Assembly (NCBI GenBank): GCA_008080735.1
Contig: SHMW01000015.1
Coordinates: 1-64,000 of the forward strand
DNA from: Promethearchaeota archaeon
Lineage (GTDB): Archaea > Asgardarchaeota > Lokiarchaeia > Sigyniarchaeales > SOKP01
Direction of reading: 5' to 3'
DNA: 64,000 nucleotides
The notes under the pieces were generated by a model. The model searched no databases, was not told the origin of the DNA, and worked only from the letters and a program-made list of their open reading frames with translations. A program made the translations under genes and the position numbers. Positions 18,768 to 27,345 of the stretch are shown piece by piece (the stretch's first letter is position 1; each line of letters starts with the position of its first letter).

Positions 18768-19175
18768 ATGACAGTTGGATATTGTAAGAAATGCGCTCAG
18801 AATACCCTTCTCAAACGGGAAGAGATGGATATTTGTCTCGCAATCATATTAGCAATCTTTACTGCAGGAATCGGGCTTATCGTCTATTTAATAATTTGGT
18901 ATAATAAAGATGAAAACCAATGTGTCCATTGTGGCACTGTTGCTACACCAGCTTCAGCTCAGCCCGCATCTATAGAAGAAAATAGTTTATATAATTATCA
19001 ACAAGCGATTAATGAACAACTAAATCCGTACAGAACGACTCAACAAAAAGGAGAAGCTACACCAGAAATTTCCTATACTAAAGTCATTGGAGAGAAAGTC
19101 CTTTATTGTTCATTTTGCGGGGTAAAATTGGACAATAATGCAGAATATTGTCCCGATTGCGGGATGAAAATCTAA
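18768..19175 (+). CDS. Zinc-ribbon membrane protein, tandem family copy B
   Basis: 135 residues, closest to copy A: CKKCAQNTLLKREEMD, then the same CLAIILAIFTAGIGLIVYLI segment, CVHCGTVA, a variable Gln/Asn-rich linker and the C-terminal ribbon with YCSFCGVKL and YCPDCGMKI. A good ribosome-binding site (AAGAGG) precedes the ATG at 18768. The linker differs strongly between copies while both zinc sites and the membrane part are kept, so those parts are under constraint. Confidence 0.75.
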   Translation: MTVGYCKKCAQNTLLKREEMDICLAIILAIFTAGIGLIVYLIIWYNKDENQCVHCGTVATPASAQPASIEENSLYNYQQAINEQLNPYRTTQQKGEATPEISYTKVIGEKVLYCSFCGVKLDNNAEYCPDCGMKI

Positions 19176-19341
19176 ATTCCTTTTATTTATTTCTTTTTTC
19201 TAAATTTGCCTTCAATTTCTATAATAAAGTTGAGCTCTCATTTCATATTAAAAATTGGACTCAAAATCTTTTTAATAATATCAAAAATCTTTGCAAATTA
19301 GAATAAATATCAATTAATTGCATAATGGAGGAAAAAGAAAA

Positions 19342-19728
19342 ATGTATTGTAAAAAATGTGGAGCTGAAGTTCCCACAAAACGCGAAGAGATAGATTGGTT
19401 TCTTTTGGTAATTCTAACAATATTTACAGCGGGATTTGGGGTATTGATTTATCTGGCTATTTATTTTGATAAACCGGAAAATAGATGTGTGTATTGTAAT
19501 TCGGTCTGCGTTGCTTTGAATGAATATCAACCCTATGAACCTGCAAGGAACGCGAATAGGTCCACCTCAACATCGGCTGATTATCCACGTAAGCAAGTTG
19601 CAGTTGCAACTGTTCAAGAAGATCGAGATACTGAATCAATTGGAAAATTCTGTCCGAGTTGTGGTGCAAAATTAGATGAAAGAAGCAAAGTTAATTTCTG
19701 CGCTTACTGTGGGTTTGATCTTTCATAA
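19342..19728 (+). CDS. Zinc-ribbon membrane protein, tandem family copy C
   Basis: 128 residues from the ATG at 19342, which has a strong ribosome-binding site (GGAGGA) nine bases upstream; the earlier TTG in the same frame would place that site inside the gene. It has CKKCGAEVPTKREEID, the membrane segment LLVILTIFTAGFGVLIYLAI, CVYCNSV, a Ser/Thr-rich linker and the final ribbon CPSCGAKLDERSKVNF with CAYCGFDLS. It is the most diverged of the three tandem copies. It converges on tyrA, with 23 bases between their ends. Confidence 0.75.
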   Translation: MYCKKCGAEVPTKREEIDWFLLVILTIFTAGFGVLIYLAIYFDKPENRCVYCNSVCVALNEYQPYEPARNANRSTSTSADYPRKQVAVATVQEDRDTESIGKFCPSCGAKLDERSKVNFCAYCGFDLS

Positions 19729-19751
19729 TAATTAATTTTTTTCTTTTCTAT

Positions 19752-20666
19752 TTATTCATTCTCATTCTGTTTCAAAATCTTCATAAACTTGTAAAAGAAT
19801 TCATATGAGCGTTCAAAGTGAGGATCTTCATTCGAATACTGGATTCCTTTAGAAAAGATTTCTTTAAATCGCTCTAGATTCTTGGTTTCCATAATTGATG
19901 AATAATCGTCAACCAGCTCTTTAAATTTTCTGAAAATTTTGTGGAATTGGGGATTATCCATTTGTATCTCCCCAAACATTTCTACTTCTCGTTGGATAAT
20001 ACTCTCAGCAAAAATTTTCTGTAAAAGAAACGTGGTCCCTGTAAATTCCATGAGCTTAGAGAGAGGAATGCCGATCCTTTGTAGGAATTCAATGAAGAGA
20101 ATATTAATCATATGTGGGGCACCAAGGACGATAGCCATCATCTTATCATGCTCCTCTGGATCTCCAACATTGGTAATATGCAATCCCTCAGATTGGAAGA
20201 GGTTTCTTAGTGCATTAACTTTTTTCGAAAAATATTTAGTCCCTCCCACTTCCAAAAAAATCATGTTATAATTTCTCATATTTTTGATGCCTGGTCCGAA
20301 CATCGGGTGGAGGGAGAGAGAATTGATAGGATGTTGTCTACAAATCTCATCTAATGCGGGATAGGCTTCCCTCTTTAATGAGGTTACATCAAATATTAAA
20401 GCATCCTTTTTTAGCATTGGTCCTATTTTTCTTATCATGGCAGGTGTGGAATGAATTGGAATTGAGATCATTATAAGGTCTGCCTTAGAGACGCTTTTTT
20501 CTAGATTCAGTTCATATCTTACATCTAATTTATTCGCCACTCGTACCAATTTTGCTTTCGAACGTGCCATTAACGTGACTTCAAACCCGTGGCGCTTAAA
20601 TAACTTTGCAAACACTTGCCCTAATCCTCCAGAACCACCGATTATTGTGATTGAATTACCTAACAT
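19752..20666 (-). CDS. tyrA: Prephenate dehydrogenase-like protein
   Basis: A 304-residue NAD(P)-dependent dehydrogenase of the TyrA type. The dinucleotide motif is GGSGGLGQ near the start, and SLHPMFGPG is the conserved prephenate dehydrogenase block. The all-helical C-terminal half fits the TyrA dimerisation domain. It would convert prephenate to 4-hydroxyphenylpyruvate in tyrosine synthesis. The ATG at 20666 has a strong ribosome-binding site (GGAGGAGA) and overlaps the end of aroE by 11 bases, so the two are coupled. I preferred this start over an in-frame codon 21 bases upstream. Confidence 0.82.
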   Translation of the reverse strand: MLGNSITIIGGSGGLGQVFAKLFKRHGFEVTLMARSKAKLVRVANKLDVRYELNLEKSVSKADLIMISIPIHSTPAMIRKIGPMLKKDALIFDVTSLKREAYPALDEICRQHPINSLSLHPMFGPGIKNMRNYNMIFLEVGGTKYFSKKVNALRNLFQSEGLHITNVGDPEEHDKMMAIVLGAPHMINILFIEFLQRIGIPLSKLMEFTGTTFLLQKIFAESIIQREVEMFGEIQMDNPQFHKIFRKFKELVDDYSSIMETKNLERFKEIFSKGIQYSNEDPHFERSYEFFYKFMKILKQNENE

Positions 20667-21531
20667 TAGTCTCCTCCAAATAATCAAGTATTTTTGTTTT
20701 CATGAGTTTAGTATCCGGGGTTTTCCCAGTCCACCATTCGAATGCGAGTGCACCTTGATTGACTAACATATCTAATCCACCCAATATTCTGCATCCTTTT
20801 TCCTCGGCTTTTTTTAATAGTTTTGTTTTTAAAGGATTATAGACTACATCAAAAACAAACAGATCTTCATGTAAAAGATTTTCGGGAAGTGGAAGTTCAT
20901 CCGTGGTGGGATGCATTCCTATAGGTGTTGTATTAATGAGAATTTGAGAATTTGAGATTAGGGTTTCCAATACGGCTTTTTTATTTGAATATCCTTCAGC
21001 TATAGCATCAGTTTTTTTATTAATTTGTTTTGCCAAGGAAAGGGCTCGTTTTTCTGTTCTGTTAGCGATGAAGATTTTATCAACCTCATCTGTCAGGGCA
21101 AAGCAAACGGCTCTCGAGGCGCCTCCCGCCCCTAAAACCAAAACATTCCTCCCCGATAAAGTACATCCCGCATCAATTAAGCTCTTTTTAGCACCTTCAG
21201 CGTCAGTATTTTTTCCTATTAACACACCACTATTTTTTTTTATGGTATTCACCGCCCCAATTTTAGCTGCCAGTGGATCTATTTCGTCTAAATAAGGGAT
21301 AATCGTTTCTTTATGAGGTATTGTTATATTTACTCCCTTAATGTCTAAAGCTTTAATCCCATATATCGCGGGTTTTAATCCCTCTTTTTTCACATTGAAC
21401 GCTAAATAAACATAATTGAGCTTTAATTTTTGGAGTAACGCATTATGCATAATCGGACTCATTGAATGCCTAATCGGCCATCCGATGAGGCATAGTAAGC
21501 TTGTTTTAGAGTCAATAGAAAAAGGTTCCAT
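20656..21531 (-). CDS. aroE: Shikimate dehydrogenase
   Basis: A 291-residue AroE. The N-terminal substrate domain has IGWPIRHSMSPIMHN with the shikimate-binding Ser-x-Ser and VNITIPHKE with the catalytic Lys. The NADP domain has VLGAGGASRA and the basic cofactor loop IANRT. It reduces 3-dehydroshikimate to shikimate. It is the first gene of an aroE-tyrA pair and is divergent from aroK, with 71 bases between the two starts, so both promoters must lie in that gap. Confidence 0.92.
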   Translation of the reverse strand: MEPFSIDSKTSLLCLIGWPIRHSMSPIMHNALLQKLKLNYVYLAFNVKKEGLKPAIYGIKALDIKGVNITIPHKETIIPYLDEIDPLAAKIGAVNTIKKNSGVLIGKNTDAEGAKKSLIDAGCTLSGRNVLVLGAGGASRAVCFALTDEVDKIFIANRTEKRALSLAKQINKKTDAIAEGYSNKKAVLETLISNSQILINTTPIGMHPTTDELPLPENLLHEDLFVFDVVYNPLKTKLLKKAEEKGCRILGGLDMLVNQGALAFEWWTGKTPDTKLMKTKILDYLEETNVR

Positions 21532-21602
21532 TATTTAAATTATATTATTTATTATAAATAATTAAAATTCGCTTTCTCAAAAGCATTTTCAATCTGAGTA
21601 AG

Positions 21603-22151
21603 ATGCCTAAAAATTCCATCGCGCTAATCGGGTTTATGTGTACAGGAAAGTCTACTGTCGGGAGAGCATTAGCGAAAACATTGGGGATAGAGTATAGATT
21701 CGTTGAAACTGATGAGATTATTGAAGATTTGGCAAATAAGTCTATTCCTGATATCTTTTCTGAGGAGGGGGAATTAAAATTCAGAGAATATGAAATTGAG
21801 GCATGCAAGCAAGTTTCCACTTATAATAAGGTAGTAATTTCTTGCGGTGGGGGAGTAGTGTTAAATAAGATAAATATAGACTATCTCAAGCGAAACTCAT
21901 CTATTGTGTTATTAGAAACAATGCCCGAAATCATTTATGAACGCGCGATGAAAGATGGAAAAGAAACGAGACCCGTTATAAATAAAGAGAATGTGCGAGA
22001 GGAAATTAATAAGAAATTACAATTCAGGGAACCTTTTTACAAGGCAGCAGCAGATGTTGTCATTAATACCTCAAATAAACCTATCAAACTTATTGTTAAT
22101 GAAATTATTAGCAAAACGAATCTCAGAGACTTTATAAAAAAATTGGATTAG
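21603..22151 (+). CDS. aroK: Shikimate kinase of bacterial AroK type
   Basis: 182 residues with the AroK/AroL plan of the NMP-kinase fold: P-loop GFMCTGKSTVG (residues 10-20), the shikimate-binding Asp in VETDEIIE, CGGGVV, and the ATP-lid Arg in ETRPVI. It phosphorylates shikimate to shikimate-3-phosphate. Many archaea use an unrelated GHMP-type shikimate kinase, so the bacterial form is worth noting and probably reflects ancient acquisition. It is divergent from aroE. Confidence 0.9.
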   Translation: MPKNSIALIGFMCTGKSTVGRALAKTLGIEYRFVETDEIIEDLANKSIPDIFSEEGELKFREYEIEACKQVSTYNKVVISCGGGVVLNKINIDYLKRNSSIVLLETMPEIIYERAMKDGKETRPVINKENVREEINKKLQFREPFYKAAADVVINTSNKPIKLIVNEIISKTNLRDFIKKLD

Positions 22152-22184
22152 AATGATTAAAAAATTAAATTTTTTATAATGAGA

Positions 22185-23603
22185 TTATGGTAGCTGTGGT
22201 CTTTTTTCTTGCCACGGTTTTTCACCTTCAAATACTTTAGATACCTGAAGTATCGTAGATTCAGCGAATTTTGGTCCAATAATTTGCATTCCGATTGGTA
22301 ATCCGTCTTTTGACCATCCACAGGGAATTGATGCGGCGGGTTGTTCAGTAAGATTAAAGGGGAATGTAAAAGCTTGCCATGCCGTGGGAGAAACTTTTTT
22401 ATTGTTAATTATCGGAGGAAACATTATATCCGTATCGAATGCTGGAACCGCTGTGGTTGGAGTGATCAATATATCAATTTCTGTGAAGATCTTATAAAAG
22501 GTCTCATAAATTTCTTTTCTGGCCTTTTGTGCTCTTATAAGCGAAAAGGCATCATATCCCATACCTCCTTTAACTAATCTTACAATATCTGGATCCATTT
22601 TGTTTTCCCATTCATTTAATTTTGGGGCTAATTCAAAAGCAAGTTTTGATGTCCATAGAGTATAAAATGGTAATTCTGGTTTTCTTAATTTCATTTTAAT
22701 CTCATTTACATCCCATCCAAAATCTCTGAAGACCTCAAGTGAGTCTAAGACACTTTTTTTAACTTCAGTATCGACAACTTTAGCATATCCCAAATTTAAG
22801 GTATATCCGATCTTTAGCTTATTTGGTATATTTTCAATAGCTTCAAGATAATTCTCATCATCATCGGGTAAGGAATGTCGATCACCTAAAAATGAACCCT
22901 TCATCACTTGAAGCATAAGCGCAGCATCTTTTACATATCTCACAATAGGACCATTCACACCCAAAGACTCACCAAAAATCAATTCCTTTGGATAATTTGG
23001 AGTTCTACCAAAGGTTGGTTTCAATCCGTATACCCCACATAGGGCACTTGGAATCCTTATAGATCCCCCACCATCAGAGCCTTGAGCTAAATATGCCATA
23101 CCACATGCTGCCGATATTCCCGCACCTCCACTAGATCCCCCTGAAGTTTTGCTTAAATCCCAAGGATTCTTCGAAGTTCCAAAAATGAGATTGTCAGTCA
23201 CTCCTTTAAATCCGAATTCTGGAGTATTTGTTTTTCCCAATAATACACAACCTGCATTTTTAAGTCGTTTTACAACAATATCATCTATTTCTGGTACAAA
23301 ATGCTCATAGATTTTAGAACCGAACGTAGTTCTGACTCCCTTGGTCCAATTAAGATCTTTAACAGAAAGAGGGATACCATCCAAAAGACCAAAATCTTCT
23401 CCTTTTTTTATTCTCTCATCTGCTTTAGAAGCCATTTCTCGTGCGATATCAAAAGTGGGCGTACAATATGCATTCACAGAGGGGTTTATTCGTTGGATTC
23501 TCTTAATCATTATTTCGGTTACTTCCTCAGAAGTTAACTCTCGAGTGTGAAGTTTCTCTGCAAGTTCATATGCAGGCAAAAAGGCAATATCTTCATTATT
23601 CAT
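22185..23603 (-). CDS. Amidase signature family enzyme
   Basis: The 472-residue protein carries the amidase signature: the catalytic Lys in LSVKDLNWTKG, and GGSSGGAGISAACGMA with the Ser-cisSer pair, followed by GSDGGGSIRIPSA. It could hydrolyse a small amide. The similarity to GatA is general, and no GatB or GatC gene is adjacent, so a role in tRNA amidation is unlikely. It stands alone, converging with aroK. Confidence 0.83.
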   Translation of the reverse strand: MNNEDIAFLPAYELAEKLHTRELTSEEVTEIMIKRIQRINPSVNAYCTPTFDIAREMASKADERIKKGEDFGLLDGIPLSVKDLNWTKGVRTTFGSKIYEHFVPEIDDIVVKRLKNAGCVLLGKTNTPEFGFKGVTDNLIFGTSKNPWDLSKTSGGSSGGAGISAACGMAYLAQGSDGGGSIRIPSALCGVYGLKPTFGRTPNYPKELIFGESLGVNGPIVRYVKDAALMLQVMKGSFLGDRHSLPDDDENYLEAIENIPNKLKIGYTLNLGYAKVVDTEVKKSVLDSLEVFRDFGWDVNEIKMKLRKPELPFYTLWTSKLAFELAPKLNEWENKMDPDIVRLVKGGMGYDAFSLIRAQKARKEIYETFYKIFTEIDILITPTTAVPAFDTDIMFPPIINNKKVSPTAWQAFTFPFNLTEQPAASIPCGWSKDGLPIGMQIIGPKFAESTILQVSKVFEGEKPWQEKRPQLP

Positions 23604-23752
23604 AAAATCACTTTTTCAAAAAATTTCTACTAAAGAATGATGATGTGATAATCCTTTATATAAGTTTCTTTATATCAAAGGAGTTGCTTCTTTTCATATA
23701 GTTTGCAAAAATAAGATGATAACCTAATGAAATACCTTTTATTATATTATAT

Positions 23753-24595
23753 ATGTCCATAAATAAGGTTTTTGTTGATATCATTAAGAAAATTGAAAAA
23801 AGAATTCGATTTGATAAAATCAAGAACGCTTTTTTCCCATCTAATGATGAAATTGATCAAGACATCCGATTTGATAATTTCGGGGTTATCCAATTAGCTG
23901 ATGAATCAATTGGGATAGTATATATTGCCCTTTCTGAGGAAGTAAGGGAAAAGGCAGCTCAATTTGATGTAAATGACATTATCGGAAAAAATCCTATAGA
24001 AATTGCTAAGAATTTTATTAAGTCTGACCTCTTCCAAAGGTGTTTGGCACTGGGAGCGATTAACGCCATTACCCAGTCTTTCTTTAAAAAAGCGAATTTT
24101 GAATATGACTTTTCGACTAATTCGCTGGGCTTACTTGATCTTGTGGAATACGACAAGGTTGGGATGGTTGGATACTTTCCTCCTTTAGTTAAGAAAATAG
24201 AAAAATTAAATATCCCTCTTGTGGTAATTGAAAAGAAGAAACTCGAGATTGAGACAAAAGAAAATTGGCAAATTACCTCAGATCCCTCCGAGCTCAAGTC
24301 TTGTACGAAAATACTCTGTACAAGCACCACTGTCTTAAATGATTCCATTGACGATATTCTTTCCTATATAAAAAATGCAAATAAGATTTCGATGGTAGGG
24401 CCGACGGGGGGGTTTATTCCCGACCCCGTCTTTCAACGTGGTGTGGATGTGCTCGGAGGTACCTATATCGAGAATCCAAAATTATTCATGAAATTGATAC
24501 GACAAAATAAAAAATGGGGCCCTTCGACAAAAAAGTATTGCATTCAAGCTAAGAATTATCCAAATTATAAAATGTTGATGGAAAATATTTCTTAA
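23753..24595 (+). CDS. DUF364 family protein (putative heavy-metal chelation)
   Basis: 280 residues. The central part (ALGAINAITQ, near residue 100; VGMVGYFPPLVKKI; a late VGPTGGFIPDPVFQRGVDVLGG) matches the DUF364 family, annotated from a structure as possibly metal-chelating and enolase-like at its N-terminus. In several anaerobes such genes sit near molybdenum or corrinoid genes, but here the neighbours are an amidase and a zinc-ribbon gene. The biochemical role is not known. Confidence 0.7.
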   Translation: MSINKVFVDIIKKIEKRIRFDKIKNAFFPSNDEIDQDIRFDNFGVIQLADESIGIVYIALSEEVREKAAQFDVNDIIGKNPIEIAKNFIKSDLFQRCLALGAINAITQSFFKKANFEYDFSTNSLGLLDLVEYDKVGMVGYFPPLVKKIEKLNIPLVVIEKKKLEIETKENWQITSDPSELKSCTKILCTSTTVLNDSIDDILSYIKNANKISMVGPTGGFIPDPVFQRGVDVLGGTYIENPKLFMKLIRQNKKWGPSTKKYCIQAKNYPNYKMLMENIS

Positions 24596-24792
24596 TCAGA
24601 ATTTTTTTCATTAATAACCAAGTTTCAGTTTGAAAATAGAAGAAAAATATTTTTTCTAGTATTTCTCTTCTGAATTTTTGGATTTTTTTTGGAGTTTATG
24701 GAACTATCTCGACTTTCTAAAACCTTAGATTTAAATTTTAATGCACTATGTGTAAAATAAAATAATATTAGGTTAAAGTTTAGGGGTTAGAT

Positions 24793-24960
24793 TTGGCAGA
24801 TTATAAGCGAATTAAATGTCCTCAATGTAGTAACGAAAATCCACGGATGCTCCATGAAGAGCCCGATAAAAGCCAAGTACTTTATTACAGCATGCAAGGT
24901 ACTCCAGTTTATAAAAAGATAATGAAATGCGGCAACTGTGGAGCTACTTTCGATAAATAA
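24793..24960 (+). CDS. Small zinc-ribbon protein
   Basis: A 55-residue ORF starting at TTG 24793, with AGGGGTTAG just upstream as ribosome-binding site. It encodes two CxxC knuckles: IKCPQCSNENPR near the start and MKCGNCGATFDK at the end, separated by about 35 residues (YYSMQGTPVYKKI). Such an isolated zinc ribbon resembles the small transcription- or ribosome-linked zinc proteins common in archaea. Its product cannot be named. It lies between the DUF364 gene and a 7-TM gene and was too short for a simple length-based gene search. Confidence 0.7.
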   Translation: MADYKRIKCPQCSNENPRMLHEEPDKSQVLYYSMQGTPVYKKIMKCGNCGATFDK

Positions 24961-25038
24961 ATGTGTAAATTCTTTTCTTTTCTCTTTTTTTAATTAGGGT
25001 AGTTGCATTTATCTATAGCAAGTTAATAAAAAATTATT

Positions 25039-25773
25039 TTATTTAGAAAGTCTGTTTGCTATGTTCTCCGGCAAAAAGAAACCGAGATAATAGCAAATAG
25101 AGCTAATAATTAGGAAAATTCTGATGATAAATCGATAATTCGGATCAAAAACAAACAAATCCAATGCTACTGAAGCTGTAAAGATTAATATTGCCAATAA
25201 CAAAAACCTCCCTCTCCACCGTGTTACCGGTTTTTCAGAGCTGACAGATTTCTTTGCGAAAATAAACCCAGTGATCAGTGCCGAGCCTAATACAAACAAG
25301 GCAAATATTAACGTAAAAGGCTTTCGACTGAAATCGAAATAAGATCCTTCATATTGTCCTATAAATTCATAATCTAAGAGAAACAGAATAATAAAAACCA
25401 CTTCATATACCACTGATATTATAAAATAGGGGATAAAAATCTTATTCTTACTATCTGGATAAATCAAATCTGCAAATGAGTAAATCCAAGATACAATAAT
25501 AAAAGCTACAAAAAAATTCATTAAAAATACATAAAGTGGGGGGTCAAACGCATAGCCAAACAATAAAATAGAGAAAAAACTCAAAGAACGTCCCCACCAA
25601 GGGCTCGAAAGGAATATTAATGTAAGGCCAACAGTAATATAGACTTTTTTCTTCAATGAAAAATATTTGAGCAAGATCCGGAGACCGATGATAAAGGATA
25701 TTAATACAAAAATTAATGTAAAGAAACCATTAAAAATTTGAAGAGATGTTAGATCTGAAATATTCACATTCAT
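25039..25773 (-). CDS. Seven-helix membrane protein, paralogue of 35051-35797
   Basis: 244 residues with seven hydrophobic segments separated by short loops, and a basic cytoplasmic-side motif TRWRGRFLLLAI before helix 6. The protein at 35051 shares length, helix spacing, IGLR(I/L) in helix 1, SSPWW/SSSWWW in helix 2, the KWKGRFLLLA motif and a FFLP ending. No signalling domain follows the helices. The family is unknown to me; the layout recalls 7-TM sensor modules. Confidence 0.7.
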   Translation of the reverse strand: MNVNISDLTSLQIFNGFFTLIFVLISFIIGLRILLKYFSLKKKVYITVGLTLIFLSSPWWGRSLSFFSILLFGYAFDPPLYVFLMNFFVAFIIVSWIYSFADLIYPDSKNKIFIPYFIISVVYEVVFIILFLLDYEFIGQYEGSYFDFSRKPFTLIFALFVLGSALITGFIFAKKSVSSEKPVTRWRGRFLLLAILIFTASVALDLFVFDPNYRFIIRIFLIISSICYYLGFFLPENIANRLSK

Positions 25774-25962
25774 ATATACAATTTAGAAGTATTCCTATTT
25801 AAGATTTTTAATAAAAAAAGAAAGAAAATTTTGAGTTATTCCTCTTCTCTGTGTCTCATAAAAAATTGACCGTAAAATATCACAATTGAGAAGATCAATT
25901 GAAAAATGGAGAGAAAGAACTATAGAGAAAGAACTATCGTCATAAATTATGTAAGATTGATT

Positions 25963-27165
25963 TTATAACGACAAAATTATATTATTATGCGCTTTAAGCA
26001 TGTCGTGCATAATTAAATCCGCAGCATCTTGTATATCTGGTGCATTTTCTGGTATACTCCTTTTAGCGTTAACACTTGCCATTAAAACTTGATTTAGGCC
26101 TCTCATTATCATGTCAGGGGAATACCAAGGTCTCCTTGACGCCCACCATTGTTGACAGCTGTGAACCCCTCTATCAAGAAGGTTTCGCGCATTATCCAAA
26201 ATCCGCTTCCTCTCATCGTCCATACTTTCTCTGTATTTATTCGTAAGGTGAACTAATGTTAATGCGTACATAAAAAATTTATGCTGTTCAATATGGATTT
26301 CATTGTTCGGGTCAAACCAGAGAGGAAATGGAATATCGTTAGCAATATCATAAGGCATCGTCGACCAGCTCGATGCTCGTGGTTCTTGAGATTGATCTAC
26401 GGGGAATCTATCAACGATTTCTGAGATTGTACATATTTTAATATCATTCCGAGACGGCAGAGCATCAAACAAAGGGATTAAAAAGTTATCAATGGCATGT
26501 TTAACATGATGGCCAAAAGTTTCACCGTCCATTGCCAAAAGTACATAATAATCTTCATTAGTATTTCGATATTTTAAACGATTTGCAAAACTCTCCACAT
26601 TGTTTATTTTGTCGAAGGCGCAATCTATTGAGATATAATCGTCTCGAAACAGCAATTTCAGCCCATTATGATAGCGAGAAATAAATGTGGTAGGAAATTG
26701 GGGTAAGGTGTTTGCAATACCACTCATAATTATCCAATCAAATCCCAGATTCTCCACGGAACGCAACACTTCTTCTGAGATTGCCATTTCTGGAGGGAAG
26801 ATTCCCCTGGGTTGATATACATCCCCAAAAAAATTTCTGTTAGTTTCATCATTTAACTGTATTTGGCGTTCGATTTCCGGTTGAGGAATCAGTGGTAGAA
26901 GGGGATGAAATTTAGCCGAAGAAGTCAGCTCAATTTGCCCTCGAGAGGTTAGAGCACTGATACCTTCGATAATATCCGTAAAGCCATAATCGTAAAGCTG
27001 TTCGACTAATGTACCATTAACGTTTAGGGTAAGTTTTGCCTCTTGATGAGATCGTATAGCATCTATGATAGGAATATATGATTCTTTGGCAATTTGTTTA
27101 ATGACCGGGGCGATCTGGGTTGGTGGCTGATAAATATGAAATAGAAACGAAAAATAAACGACCAT
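25963..27165 (-). CDS. Glycoside hydrolase family 57-like enzyme
   Basis: The 400-residue protein has the GH57 motifs: FLFHIYQPP near the start (the family HxxQP), GIFPPEMAIS with the catalytic nucleophile Glu, and LAMDGETFGHH with the acid/base Asp. GH57 enzymes act on alpha-glucans (amylases, amylopullulanases, branching enzymes). There is no signal peptide, so an intracellular glycogen-like substrate is likely. It is divergent from the thiolase-like gene. Confidence 0.8.
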   Translation of the reverse strand: MVVYFSFLFHIYQPPTQIAPVIKQIAKESYIPIIDAIRSHQEAKLTLNVNGTLVEQLYDYGFTDIIEGISALTSRGQIELTSSAKFHPLLPLIPQPEIERQIQLNDETNRNFFGDVYQPRGIFPPEMAISEEVLRSVENLGFDWIIMSGIANTLPQFPTTFISRYHNGLKLLFRDDYISIDCAFDKINNVESFANRLKYRNTNEDYYVLLAMDGETFGHHVKHAIDNFLIPLFDALPSRNDIKICTISEIVDRFPVDQSQEPRASSWSTMPYDIANDIPFPLWFDPNNEIHIEQHKFFMYALTLVHLTNKYRESMDDERKRILDNARNLLDRGVHSCQQWWASRRPWYSPDMIMRGLNQVLMASVNAKRSIPENAPDIQDAADLIMHDMLKAHNNIILSL

Positions 27166-27345
27166 AGATATTTAGGCGTATTGTTAAATTATTTATCAAT
27201 TTAATAATCATAATATAAAATAGTAATTTATAGATTTATGGGACATTATTTGAAAGATAAATTAGGAAAGTCAATCTAATAAATCGTATAATATTTCAAA
27301 TAAATATATCATTGAACAATTGGAAAATTATACTCAAAAATTACT

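Noticed and set aside
17600..19730. Regularly spaced similar blocks as a CRISPR-like array
   Set aside because: The similarity is that of tandem coding paralogues of about 400 bases each; there are no short identical repeats with unique spacers.
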